The position numbers were made by a program, and so were the translations under genes. From positions 112,456-176,455 of the forward strand of contig JAUMOL010000013.1 of assembly GCA_031295385.1 (NCBI GenBank): a stretch of 64,000 bases of DNA, in the 5' to 3' direction. Position 1 is the first letter of the stretch, and each line of letters opens with the position of its first letter. This stretch comes from Collinsella sp. (GTDB lineage Bacteria; Actinomycetota; Coriobacteriia; Coriobacteriales; Coriobacteriaceae). The notes beneath the pieces are model-generated. The model worked only from the letters and a program-made list of their open reading frames with translations. It had not been told where the DNA came from and ran no database searches. Positions 34,543-43,146 of this stretch are shown here, piece by piece.

Positions 34543-35886
34543 TTAGTTGGCCATAACACCTTCGGTCCAGGCCTCGACGTCCTCGATACGCAGGACGTTG
34601 GCGACCTCGGCCACGCAGTCGACACTGGCAAGCTCGGCGGCGGCAGCCTGGACGTCCTTCTCGAGTGCGCGGTGCGTCAGGAAGATGACCGAGCAGGCAT
34701 CGCTGACGCCCGACTTGCCGTCCTCGACCTGGTTGATGAGCGAGATCGAGATGTTGTGCTTGGCAAAGATGTCGACCGTCTCGGACAGGGCGCCCACGCG
34801 GTCGGCGACCTTCAGACGCACATAGTACTTGGTCTGGAGTTCGTCCATGGGCTTAAAGGCGAGGTTGTGACCATAGGGCTCAATCTCGGGAAGCGGAGCC
34901 ACGCCGCGGCTGATCTGCTCGGAGAGCGACAGGATATCGCCCACGACGGCGCTTGCGGTGGGGAAGGAGCCTGCGCCGGCACCGTAGAACATGGCTTCGC
35001 CCACGGCGTCACCCACCACGTAGACGGCGTTCATGGCGCCGTTGACCTTGGCGAGCATGTGGTCGGCGGGGATCAGCGTGGGATGCACGCGGACGTCGAC
35101 GCCGGCGTCGGTGTTGCGGGCGATGCCGAGCAGCTTAATGGTGTAGCCGAGTTCGCGTGTCTGGGCGATGTCCTCGGCGCCGATGGTACGGATGCCCTGC
35201 TGGTATACGTCGTCGGTGGTCACACGGGTGCCAAAGCCGATGGAGGCGAGGATCGCCGTTTTGCTGGCGGCGTCGAAGCCGTCGACGTCGGCGGACGGGT
35301 CGGCCTCGGCATAGCCCTTGGCCTGCGCGTCGGCGAGCACGTCGGCGTAATCGGCACCCTCGGCGTCCATGCGCGACAGGATGTAGTTGGTGGTACCGTT
35401 GAGAATACCGGCGATGGTCAGGATCTTGTTGCCCACCAGGTCGTGCTCAAGCGTGCTCACGATGGGGATGCCGCCGCCGCAGCTGGCCTCGCACTTAATC
35501 TGCACGCCGCACGCGCGTGCCTTCTCGGCGAGCGTCTCGACGTGACGGCCCAGTAGGGCCTTGTTGGCAGAGACGACGTGCTTGCCGTGCTCAAAGGCAG
35601 TGGTGAAGATCTCGGTTGCGGGATGCTCACCGCCGATCAGCTCGACGACGATGTCGACGGCGGGGTCGCTGACGACGTCGTGCCAGTCACTCGTAAAGGC
35701 CTCGCGCTCAATGCCTGCCGCCTCGGCCTGCTCCCAAGCAAGCGCGCAGGCGCGGGTCAGCTTAAGGTCGATGCCGTAGGCTGCCAGGTACTCATCGTGG
35801 TGGCTCTTGATCAGACGGGCCACGCCGCCGCCGACGGTTCCCAGACCGATCAGACCGACGTTCACGGTGCGCAGGGGTTCGCTCAT
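34543..35886 (-). CDS. hom: Homoserine dehydrogenase with ACT domain
   Basis: A 447-residue enzyme reducing aspartate semialdehyde to homoserine on the route to threonine and methionine. The NAD(P) loop is VGLIGLGTVGGGVARL, the catalytic region is GILNGTTNYILSRM with KGYAEADPSADVDG, and the last 80 residues form an ACT regulatory domain that binds threonine or another amino acid in related enzymes. AAGGAGC precedes ATG 35886. It is a single gene here: thrB/thrC and aspartokinase are not adjacent. A strong terminator follows. Confidence 0.95.
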   Translation of the reverse strand: MSEPLRTVNVGLIGLGTVGGGVARLIKSHHDEYLAAYGIDLKLTRACALAWEQAEAAGIEREAFTSDWHDVVSDPAVDIVVELIGGEHPATEIFTTAFEHGKHVVSANKALLGRHVETLAEKARACGVQIKCEASCGGGIPIVSTLEHDLVGNKILTIAGILNGTTNYILSRMDAEGADYADVLADAQAKGYAEADPSADVDGFDAASKTAILASIGFGTRVTTDDVYQQGIRTIGAEDIAQTRELGYTIKLLGIARNTDAGVDVRVHPTLIPADHMLAKVNGAMNAVYVVGDAVGEAMFYGAGAGSFPTASAVVGDILSLSEQISRGVAPLPEIEPYGHNLAFKPMDELQTKYYVRLKVADRVGALSETVDIFAKHNISISLINQVEDGKSGVSDACSVIFLTHRALEKDVQAAAAELASVDCVAEVANVLRIEDVEAWTEGVMAN

Positions 35887-36136
35887 AGATAGCTCCTTCG
35901 TGCATCTTATGGATGGATTAACCGCTTAAAGGTTGAGTGCATTCTAGCGTGAACCGAGGGCGCGTGCTCGCCAGGCAACAGGAGTCGCACAAAACGGCAC
36001 CCCCGAAACGCTGCGGAAACATTGGAAACATGCTCGCTACAAACGGAACTCCGTAACAAACTGTCAACGTTTGCACCATAAGGTTTGCCCCGTACCGCAA
36101 GACGGCCGCACTGCGGCCAGCGAAGAGGGGGGCACC

Positions 36137-36332
36137 ATGCTTAGCATCAACAACGTACTTAACCGCAGGAGTTTCCTTGTCGGAGCCACGCTTATTTTTG
36201 CCCCGATCTATTTCACCCCAGCGTCCGTTTTGCTCAAGAACGCCAAGGACATGAGCTACGACATGACACTAATGGGTGCCGACGGCATGGACAGCCTATG
36301 TAATCCAGGACGGCAAGTACATCGCCGCCTAA
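36137..36332 (+). pseudogene. Decayed livJ copy (branched-chain amino acid binding protein) with two internal deletions
   Basis: From ATG 36137 the frame gives a signal-like start (NRRSFLVGA) that jumps directly into LIFAPIYFTPASVLLKNAKD, matching intact livJ at IFAPIYYTPASVLLKNAKD. It continues as MGADGMDSL and then loses frame. In another frame at 36300 the coding end VIQDGKYIAA-stop (36300-36332) matches livJ's end VITDGKYVQA. So an N-terminal piece, a middle piece and the last ten residues survive in order, with most of the protein deleted. This is the remains of a tandem livJ duplication 270 bp upstream of the working copy. The upstream ribosome site (GAGGGGGGCACC) is intact. Confidence 0.85.
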
Positions 36333-36601
36333 GTGCATATAACGAGACCGGTGGGGCCGTTTTATGCAAGGCAAGGACGCCTGTAACAGAACGGAAACAT
36401 TACTTTCACACAATAAAGTGGCTAAACTGCATAAACCGACAGGAATACGCAGAATTATGGATAAATGGGCAAAACAAAAGAAAAGTTGAAATAATCGCCA
36501 CTTTTCTCAACTAAAGCGTCTACTATTTTGCGAACGCCGAACACGGCGAAGGATGGCCTGTCGGGTAATCGAAGCCCGACGAGATTTGAGAGGAGAGCCG
36601 C

Positions 36602-37789
36602 ATGTCGAGCCTCACCGGTAAGTCATTGAACCCTGTTATGAATCGCAGGAGCGTTATCGCGAGCGCAGCAGGTCTGGGGGCGATGTCCATTCTAGCTGGC
36701 TGCTCCTCCAACGGCGGCGACAGCGGTTCCGCTTCGGGCGACGCTTCGTTTAAGATCGGCACCATCGGCCCGCTGACCGGCGCCAACGCGTCCTACGGCA
36801 AGTCCGTTACCCAGGGTGTCGAGCTTGGCTGCAAGGATTTTTCGACCAAGGAGCTGCCGCTTGCCAGCAAAGCCGAGGATGACCAGGCCGATGGCGAGAA
36901 GGCCGTCAACGCCTTCAACACCCTGCTCGACTGGGGCATGCAGGCCCTCGTCGGTCCGACCACCACGGGTGCGTCGGTTGCCGTTGCCGCAGAGTGCGGT
37001 AACGACCCCAAGACGTTCATGATCACCCCGTCCGCGTCCTCCGAGGACGTCACCGACGGCAAGGATTGCGTCTTCCAGGTTTGCTTCACCGACCCCAACC
37101 AGGGTGTCAACGCTGCCAAGTTCCTGGCGCAGAAGTATGCGGACGAGAAGTTCGTGCTGTTCTATAACTCCGGCGACGCCTATTCTTCGGGCATCGCAGA
37201 TTCCTTTAAGGCCCAGGCCGCTGAGTCCAAGCTCGAGATTGTCGACGAGGAGACCTTTAAGGACGACTCCGCCACGAGCTTTACCAACCAGCTGACCAAG
37301 GCCAAGCAGGCCGGCGCCACCATGATCTTTGCGCCGATCTACTACACTCCGGCGTCCGTCCTGCTCAAGAACGCCAAGGACATGGGCTACGACGTCAAGA
37401 TGATGGGCTGCGACGGCATGGACGGCATCCTGGGCGTTGAGGGCTTCGACACCTCTCTTGCCGAGGGCCTGCTGCTCATGACCCCGTTCTCCGCCGATGA
37501 CGAGAAGAACGCCGACTTCGTCAACGCCTATAAGGATAAGTACGGCGATACCCCCGACCAGTTTGCCGCCGACGCCTACGACGGCGTGCACGCGGTGGCC
37601 GAGGCCGTCAAGGAGGCCGGTCTTGGTGTCGACGCCGATCCGACCGAGGTCGCCGAGAAGCTGTCCAAGGCTATGCTCAAGATTACCGTTGACGGTCTGA
37701 CCGGCAAGCTCACCTGGAACGATAAGGGCCAGGTCCAGAAGGAGCCCACGGCGTACGTCATCACCGACGGCAAGTACGTACAGGCCTAA
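36602..37789 (+). CDS. livJ: Branched-chain amino acid ABC transporter substrate-binding lipoprotein
   Basis: A 395-residue exported lipoprotein with an RR-containing N-terminus (VMNRRSVIASAAGLGAMSI) and lipobox ILAGC (lipidated Cys at about 34), then a periplasmic-binding fold of type I (LivJ/LivK). Signatures are KIGTIGPLTGANASYGKSV, GVELGCKDF and TTTGASVAVAAECG. It delivers Leu, Ile or Val to the LivHMGF transporter encoded downstream. Start ATG 36602 has GAGAGGAGAG upstream. It is followed by a hairpin and a 139-bp space before livH, which usually lets the binding protein be made in excess. A decayed copy lies upstream. Confidence 0.92.
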   Translation: MSSLTGKSLNPVMNRRSVIASAAGLGAMSILAGCSSNGGDSGSASGDASFKIGTIGPLTGANASYGKSVTQGVELGCKDFSTKELPLASKAEDDQADGEKAVNAFNTLLDWGMQALVGPTTTGASVAVAAECGNDPKTFMITPSASSEDVTDGKDCVFQVCFTDPNQGVNAAKFLAQKYADEKFVLFYNSGDAYSSGIADSFKAQAAESKLEIVDEETFKDDSATSFTNQLTKAKQAGATMIFAPIYYTPASVLLKNAKDMGYDVKMMGCDGMDGILGVEGFDTSLAEGLLLMTPFSADDEKNADFVNAYKDKYGDTPDQFAADAYDGVHAVAEAVKEAGLGVDADPTEVAEKLSKAMLKITVDGLTGKLTWNDKGQVQKEPTAYVITDGKYVQA

Positions 37790-37821
37790 TAGGCCGCCTT
37801 ACATAGAGCGGTTTTGATCCC

Positions 37822-37851
37822 AAGCAGGGGAGGTTTTGGCCTTCCCTGCTT
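37822..37851 (+). terminator. Hairpin between livJ and livH, likely attenuator or mRNA processing site
   Basis: AAGCAGGGGAGG and CCTTCCCTGCTT form a 12-bp stem (one wobble) with loop TTTTGG. The T tract after it is weak (GCTTGGTATC), so partial read-through into livHMGF is expected, giving more livJ than transporter message. Confidence 0.6.
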
Positions 37852-37928
37852 GCTTGGTATCTAGGGACGATGTAACGTCCCTGTTTCATACATTAACTGG
37901 AAACCTATTCGAAAGGGGGATGTGGAAC

Positions 37929-38810
37929 ATGACGGTCTTTATCCAATACCTGGTCAACGGCCTGTCCATGGGCAGCGTCTACGCCATCATCGCGTTGGGC
38001 TACACCATGGTCTACGGTATCGCCAAGATGCTCAACTTCGCTCACGGCGATGTCATCATGGTCGGTGCCTATGTCTCGTTCTGCGCCACGTCGTATCTCG
38101 GCCTCCCGGGCTGGGCATCTGTAGTTCTCTCTTGTGTGGTCTGTACCGTTCTCGGTGTTCTCATCGAGGGTCTGGCCTATAAGCCGCTGCGTCAGGCAGG
38201 CCCGCTGGCCGTTCTGATCACGGCTATCGGTGTGTCTTACTTCCTGCAGAACGCCGCGCAGCTTCTGTGGGGCGCCACGCCCAAGAACTTCACTTCGCTC
38301 GTCACCTTCCAGGTGCCGGAGTTCTTGGCTAAGTTCAACGTAAGCGCCGTCTCGCTCGTGACCATCGTCGCCTGCCTGGTTATCATGGCCGGCCTGATGT
38401 TCTTTACAGGTAAGACCAAGATGGGCAAGGCCATGCGCGCCGTGTCCGAGGACAAGGCCGCCGCTCAGCTCATGGGCATCAACGTCAACCGCACCATCTC
38501 GATGACGTTCGCCATCGGCTCCGCCCTTGCCGCCATCGCCGGCGTGCTCTTGTGCTCCTACTCGCCGGTGCTGCAGCCCACGACGGGCGCCATGCCTGGC
38601 ATCAAAGCCTTCGACGCCGCCGTCTTCGGTGGCATTGGTTCCATCCCCGGTGCCTTTGTCGGTGGCATTCTCATCGGCATCATCGAGGCGATGGCGCAGG
38701 CCTACATTTCCACGAGCCTTGCCAACTCCATCGTCTTTGGTGTTTTGATCATCGTCCTGCTCGTCAAGCCTGCCGGCCTCTTGGGCAAGTACGTCCCCGA
38801 GAAGGTGTAG
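37929..38810 (+). CDS. livH: Branched-chain amino acid ABC transporter permease LivH
   Basis: A 293-residue permease with about 8 helices. The family segment MLNFAHGDVIMVGAYVSF and the EAA-type cytoplasmic loop KAMRAVSEDKAAAQLMGINV, then GGIGSIPGAFVGG, identify LivH. ATG 37929 is chosen over 37836 and 37920: the GAAAGGGGG lies 9 nt upstream of 37929. It is the first of four contiguous genes; livM follows without a gap. Confidence 0.92.
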   Translation: MTVFIQYLVNGLSMGSVYAIIALGYTMVYGIAKMLNFAHGDVIMVGAYVSFCATSYLGLPGWASVVLSCVVCTVLGVLIEGLAYKPLRQAGPLAVLITAIGVSYFLQNAAQLLWGATPKNFTSLVTFQVPEFLAKFNVSAVSLVTIVACLVIMAGLMFFTGKTKMGKAMRAVSEDKAAAQLMGINVNRTISMTFAIGSALAAIAGVLLCSYSPVLQPTTGAMPGIKAFDAAVFGGIGSIPGAFVGGILIGIIEAMAQAYISTSLANSIVFGVLIIVLLVKPAGLLGKYVPEKV

Positions 38811-39899
38811 GTGAGCGCTATGAAGTTTCTTAAAGATAAACAGACGCGTCACGACTTTGTTACGTACGCCATGTGCATCGTGGCCTTCGCCATCGTGTTC
38901 TTTATGCAGTCGAACCACATGATTCCGCGCATGATCGCCGGTCAGTTGGTTCCTATTACGGCCTACATCGTCATGGCCATTTCCCTCAACCTTGTCGTCG
39001 GCATCGCGGGCGACCTGTCGCTGGGCCATGCGGGCTTTATGAGTGTCGGTGCCTACACGGGCATCGTCACCGCGGTCGCCCTCGAGAGTGCCGTTCCCTC
39101 CGATCCGGTGCGCCTTATCATCAGCATCGTGGTCGGCGCTATCGCCGCTGCCGTCTTGGGCTTCTTGATCGGTATCCCGGTCCTGCGCCTGAGCGGCGAC
39201 TATCTGGCCATCGTGACGCTGGCTTTTGGCGAGATCATCAAAGAGATCGTCACTTGCCTCATTGTGGGCGTCGACTCGCGCGGCCTGCATGTGATCTTTA
39301 ACATCACGGGCAACTCTACGATCGACGACCTGCACCTGCTCGAGGACGGCACCGCCATCATCAAGGGTGCCCAGGGCGCCTCGGGCGTGTCGACGTACTC
39401 GACCTTCCTCGCCGGTGCCATCCTAGTCATGGTCGCACTCGTGATCGTGCTCAACCTGGTTCGCAGCCGTACCGGCCGTGCCATCATGGCCGTGCGCGAT
39501 AACAAGATTGCAGCCGAGTCCGTAGGCATCTCCGTCACCGAGTACCGCATGATCGCCTTCGTGGTTTCCGCTGCCCTCGCCGGTGCTGCCGGAGCCCTGT
39601 TCGGCGGTAACTTCTCGCAGCTCTCCGCCACCAAGTTCGACTTCAACACGTCCATCCTCATCCTGGTGTTCGTGGTCCTGGGCGGCCTGGGCAACATGCG
39701 CGGCTCCGTCATCGCGGCGGCATTGCTCACGGTGCTTCCCGAGCTGCTCCGTCAGTTCTCGGACTACCGCATGCTCATCTACGCCATCGTGCTGATTCTG
39801 GTCATGATCTTTACCAACAACCCGCAGCTCAAGGCGTTCTTCGGTCGCGTCAAGGACCGCTTTGCTTCCAAGAAGGAGGTGGCAGCCGATGCCCAGTAA
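38811..39899 (+). CDS. livM: Branched-chain amino acid ABC transporter permease LivM
   Basis: A 362-residue permease with about 9 helices. VVGIAGDLSLGHAGFMSVGAY and RAIMAVRDNKIAAESVGISV are the LivM marks, with GGLGNMRGSVIAA near the end. The GTG start abuts the livH stop; ATG 38820 is a possible alternative. Its 3' end overlaps livG by 11 nt, so the operon is translationally coupled. Confidence 0.92.
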   Translation: MSAMKFLKDKQTRHDFVTYAMCIVAFAIVFFMQSNHMIPRMIAGQLVPITAYIVMAISLNLVVGIAGDLSLGHAGFMSVGAYTGIVTAVALESAVPSDPVRLIISIVVGAIAAAVLGFLIGIPVLRLSGDYLAIVTLAFGEIIKEIVTCLIVGVDSRGLHVIFNITGNSTIDDLHLLEDGTAIIKGAQGASGVSTYSTFLAGAILVMVALVIVLNLVRSRTGRAIMAVRDNKIAAESVGISVTEYRMIAFVVSAALAGAAGALFGGNFSQLSATKFDFNTSILILVFVVLGGLGNMRGSVIAAALLTVLPELLRQFSDYRMLIYAIVLILVMIFTNNPQLKAFFGRVKDRFASKKEVAADAQ

Positions 39900-40749
39900 A
39901 TTTGAGTTCAACAAGGGCAAGATGGTCCCGTATCCTTCTGGCGCCATCGTTCCCGACCGCGACCTGGGCGAGCGCCCGGCACTCGAGTGCATCCACCTGG
40001 GCATTGAGTTCGGTGGCCTTAAGGCGGTCGACGACTTTAGCCTGACTATCGGCAAGACCGAGATCGCCGGTCTCATCGGCCCCAACGGTGCCGGCAAGAC
40101 CACGGTCTTCAACCTGCTCACCAAGGTGTACCAGCCCACGCACGGCACCATCCTGCTCGACGGTGAGGACACTTCGGGCAAGTCGGTCTACCAGGTCAAC
40201 CGCATGGGTATTGCCCGTACGTTCCAGAACATTCGCCTGTTCAACACCATGACGGTGGAGGACAACGTTAAGGTCGGCCTGCACAACCAGGAGCGCTACT
40301 CCGGCTTTGAGGGCGTGCTGCGCCTGCCGACGTATTGGAAGCACGAGAAGGCCGCCCACGAGCGCGCCATGGAGCTGCTGTCCATTTTTGATATGGAACA
40401 CCTGGCAAATGAGCAGGCCGGATCGCTGCCTTACGGCGCACAGCGTCGTCTGGAGATCGTCCGCGCGCTTGCCACCAACCCCAAGCTGCTGCTGCTCGAT
40501 GAGCCTGCCGCCGGCATGAACCCGTCCGAGACCGCGGAGCTTATGGAGAACATCGTCAAGATTCGTGACACCTTCGGCATCGCCATCATGCTTATCGAGC
40601 ATGATATGTCGCTCGTTATGAACATCTGCGAGGGCATCTGCGTGCTCAACTTTGGCAAGGTCATTGCCAAGGGTACGGCCGAGGAGATCCAGAACAACGA
40701 CGCCGTTATCGAGGCATATCTGGGCAAGCAGGATAAGGGGGAGAACTAA
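39889..40749 (+). CDS. livG: Branched-chain amino acid ABC transporter ATPase LivG
   Basis: A 286-residue ATPase. Walker A is GPNGAGKTT, the signature is LPYGAQRRLEI (LSGGQ is replaced by the LivG-type LxYGxQR), Walker B is LLLLDEPAAGMNP, and a switch His is in LIEHDMSLVM. An N-terminal extension of about 30 residues precedes the ATPase core. AAGGAGG lies upstream of ATG 39889. It energises LivHM with LivF. Confidence 0.93.
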   Translation: MPSKFEFNKGKMVPYPSGAIVPDRDLGERPALECIHLGIEFGGLKAVDDFSLTIGKTEIAGLIGPNGAGKTTVFNLLTKVYQPTHGTILLDGEDTSGKSVYQVNRMGIARTFQNIRLFNTMTVEDNVKVGLHNQERYSGFEGVLRLPTYWKHEKAAHERAMELLSIFDMEHLANEQAGSLPYGAQRRLEIVRALATNPKLLLLDEPAAGMNPSETAELMENIVKIRDTFGIAIMLIEHDMSLVMNICEGICVLNFGKVIAKGTAEEIQNNDAVIEAYLGKQDKGEN

Positions 40750-41463
40750 ATGGCAGAGCCGATGCTTTCCGTCTACAACATCAACGTCTGGTACGGCGCC
40801 ATCCACGCCATCAAGGACATCTCCTTTAACGTTAACGAGGGCGAGATCGTGGCCTTGATTGGTGCCAACGGTGCCGGCAAGTCCACAACGCTCAAGACCG
40901 TCTCGGGCCTGCTGCGCTCCAAGACCGGCTCCATCAAGTTTATGGGCGAGGACATTACCCATACGCCCGCCGACAAGCTGGTTGGTAAGGGCCTGGCTCA
41001 GGTTCCCGAGGGTCGTCGCGCCTTTTTGCAGATGACGGTTGAGGAGAACCTGGAGATGGGCGCCTACACGCAGCCCAAGTCCACGGTGGCTCCGGGCCTC
41101 GAGCGCGTCTACGAGCAGTTCCCGCGCCTGAAGGAACGCCGTCGCCAGGTCGCCGGCACCCTTTCGGGCGGTGAGCAGCAGATGCTTGTTATGGGGCGCG
41201 CTCTTATGAGTAACCCCAAACTGCTTATGCTCGACGAGCCTTCCATGGGTCTGGCGCCGATTCTGATTGAGCAGATCTTCCAGATTGTCGAGGACCTGCA
41301 CAAGGCCGGCACCACGGTGCTTCTGGTCGAGCAAAACGCACAGATGGCTCTTTCCATCGCCACGCGCGGCTACGTGCTCGAGACCGGCAAGATCACCATG
41401 ACCGGCACCGGTCAAGAGCTCCTGCACGACGATAACGTCCGCAAAGCCTACCTCGGAGGCTAA
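40750..41463 (+). CDS. livF: Branched-chain amino acid ABC transporter ATPase LivF
   Basis: A 237-residue ATPase. Walker A is GANGAGKST, the signature is LSGGEQQM, Walker B is LLMLDEPSMGL, and a LVEQNAQMAL segment is typical of LivF. It starts directly after the livG stop. A strong terminator follows and closes the operon. Confidence 0.93.
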   Translation: MAEPMLSVYNINVWYGAIHAIKDISFNVNEGEIVALIGANGAGKSTTLKTVSGLLRSKTGSIKFMGEDITHTPADKLVGKGLAQVPEGRRAFLQMTVEENLEMGAYTQPKSTVAPGLERVYEQFPRLKERRRQVAGTLSGGEQQMLVMGRALMSNPKLLMLDEPSMGLAPILIEQIFQIVEDLHKAGTTVLLVEQNAQMALSIATRGYVLETGKITMTGTGQELLHDDNVRKAYLGG

Positions 41464-41473
41464 CCCACCTAAC

Positions 41474-41511
41474 AAAAGGGGCGCTGACTATCTCAGTCAG
41501 CGCCCCTTTTT
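41474..41511 (+). terminator. Intrinsic terminator of the liv operon
   Basis: AAAAGGGGCGCTGACT and AGTCAGCGCCCCTTTT are a perfect 16-bp inverted repeat with loop ATCTC and a T tract. Confidence 0.95.
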
Positions 41512-41512
41512 A

Positions 41513-41577
41513 GTTGCGGTGAAATAGGGACTGAATACGGGCTCCAGAGGCCAAATGAGCCCCTATTCCACCGCAAC
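41513..41577. repeat. 65-bp palindromic unit after the liv terminator
   Basis: GTTGCGGTGAAATAGGG (41513-41529) and CCCTATTCCACCGCAAC (41561-41577) are complementary at 16 of 17 positions around a 31-nt middle that can pair only weakly. It lies between the terminator and cutC and looks like a repetitive palindromic element, as its arms are unrelated to neighbouring coding sequence. Confidence 0.6.
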
Positions 41578-41637
41578 TTCATGGGGATGTGTGACAATGC
41601 CCGTCGGAAAACATCTGCTGTCTTTGGGGGTCTATCT

Positions 41638-42315
41638 ATGCTGTACGAGTTTTGTGCCGAGAACTTTGAGCGGGTGCCGGCGGCTATCGATGCCGGTGCA
41701 AGGCGTATTGAACTGTGCGACAACCTTGCCGTTGGTGGCACTACACCCTCGGCCGGTGTTATCAGCGCTACAGTCAGCTATGCTCACGAGCATGACGCGC
41801 GAGTGGTGTGCATGATTCGCCCGCGTGGCGGCGACTTTCATTACAACCAAGACGAGCTGCGTATGATGGAGATGGACCTGGGCCTTGCCGTGAGCGCCGG
41901 CGTTGACGGCTTGGTCTTTGGCTGCTGCAAGCCCTGCGCCGGCGGCTGGGCGCTCGACGAACTCACGCTCGGTGCCCTCGTGATGGCTGCGGGCTGCGCG
42001 ACCGAGGAGTGCAAGCGTGGGCCCATCGACATCACCTTCCACATGGCGTTTGATCAGCTCTCGCCCGAGGCTCAGCTCGACGCGATTGACATACTCGTCG
42101 ACTGCGGCATCACACGCATCTTGACGCATGGCGGCGCTGCCGGTACGCCGATCGAGGACAACTTCGAAAACCTGGCCCACTTGATCGAGTATGCGGGCGA
42201 CCGCTTGACCATCCTTCCCGGCGGCGGCATTTCCACGGCCAACCGCGATACCGTGGCGGCGGCACTGGGCGTCTCCGAGCTCCATGGCACAAGGATCGTA
42301 CCGCTGGAGGTGTAG
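41638..42315 (+). CDS. cutC: CutC-family protein
   Basis: A 225-residue CutC (TIM-barrel) protein: LYEFCAENFERVPAAIDAGA, IELCDNLAVGGTTPSAGV and MIRPRGGDFHY at the start, then ITFHMAFDQ and RILTHGGA and ILPGGGI at the end. The family has been linked with copper homeostasis in bacteria, but its enzymatic role is not settled. ATG 41638 is used; the open frame extends to 41581. The DUF4931 gene begins 3 bp after its stop, so the two are probably co-transcribed. Confidence 0.85.
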   Translation: MLYEFCAENFERVPAAIDAGARRIELCDNLAVGGTTPSAGVISATVSYAHEHDARVVCMIRPRGGDFHYNQDELRMMEMDLGLAVSAGVDGLVFGCCKPCAGGWALDELTLGALVMAAGCATEECKRGPIDITFHMAFDQLSPEAQLDAIDILVDCGITRILTHGGAAGTPIEDNFENLAHLIEYAGDRLTILPGGGISTANRDTVAAALGVSELHGTRIVPLEV

Positions 42316-42318
42316 CCC

Positions 42319-43116
42319 GTGGCGCTTGTATTCGATGTTCAGCAGGCGAGTGGCAAGCCCGACGACAACCGTCGCCCCGGTACCGCGTGTCCCTTTTGCA
42401 ACACGGAGGGGCTCACCAACATCATCCGGCGCGACGGTGACTGCATCTGGCTCGAGAATAAGTTCAAAACCCTGCGCGCCACCCATCAAACCGTGCTAAT
42501 CGAGTCGGCCGATCACGATGCCGACCTGGTGACCTATGAGCCGGATGAACTCCACCATGTGATGCGGTTTGCCCTGGGTTGCTGGCAGCAGATGATCGAT
42601 TCACAGCAGTATCGAAGCGTGCTCATGTACAAGAACAAGGGTCCGCTCTCGGGCGGCAGCCTCGTTCATCCGCACATGCAGATTGTGGGTTTGGAGCAGG
42701 AAGACGGCTATGCTTCGCTGACTTCCGCCAATTTCGAAGGCATCAATGTCTGGCAACAGGGGAGAATCTCGGTCAACATCTCAATCGAACCGATTATGGG
42801 GTTCTTTGAGGTCAACGTTTCAGCCCCGCAGGGAATCGCCGCCAGCGATGGCATGCGAGACCAAGCCGAGGCGGATCTCTTCGCCGATGCGATCCAGGTA
42901 GCTCTGCGCTATATCCTGAACGAGCACCACGGTGGTCGCGCAGAGTCGTACAACCTGTTCTTCTATCACCTGGGCGGTCGGACCATTGCCAAGGCGCTGC
43001 CGCGTTGGGTGGTTTCGCCCTACTTTGTCGGCTATCGTTTGGCCCAGGTCAATGCTGAGACCACGCTCGATGTCGATGCTGAGCGCCTGCGTGCGCATCT
43101 GGAAACGCTCGTATAG
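42319..43116 (+). CDS. DUF4931/GalT-like HIT-superfamily protein
   Basis: A 265-residue protein of the HIT/galactose-1-phosphate uridylyltransferase superfamily. The nucleotide-transfer His motif GGSLVHPHMQIVG contains H-P-H-M-Q, as in GalT, and CPFCNTEGL near the start resembles a zinc-binding pair. It matches the DUF4931 type as I recall it, a family of unknown substrate. It forms a pair with cutC (3-bp gap) and is convergent with the BASS transporter. Confidence 0.75.
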   Translation: MALVFDVQQASGKPDDNRRPGTACPFCNTEGLTNIIRRDGDCIWLENKFKTLRATHQTVLIESADHDADLVTYEPDELHHVMRFALGCWQQMIDSQQYRSVLMYKNKGPLSGGSLVHPHMQIVGLEQEDGYASLTSANFEGINVWQQGRISVNISIEPIMGFFEVNVSAPQGIAASDGMRDQAEADLFADAIQVALRYILNEHHGGRAESYNLFFYHLGGRTIAKALPRWVVSPYFVGYRLAQVNAETTLDVDAERLRAHLETLV

Positions 43117-43146
43117 CAAGACTAACACCCGCGTAATGCGGACAGT

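Noticed and set aside
36071..36514. The complete 147-residue reading of the livJ remnant as a gene
   Set aside because: The part after about residue 78 is out of frame with livJ; the protein end matches livJ only in another frame, so this is a decayed copy and not a new gene.
37905..41475. Long minus-strand open frames (476 and 541 residues) opposite livHMGF
   Set aside because: They are artefacts of high GC in the third codon position; the plus strand encodes a textbook ABC operon.
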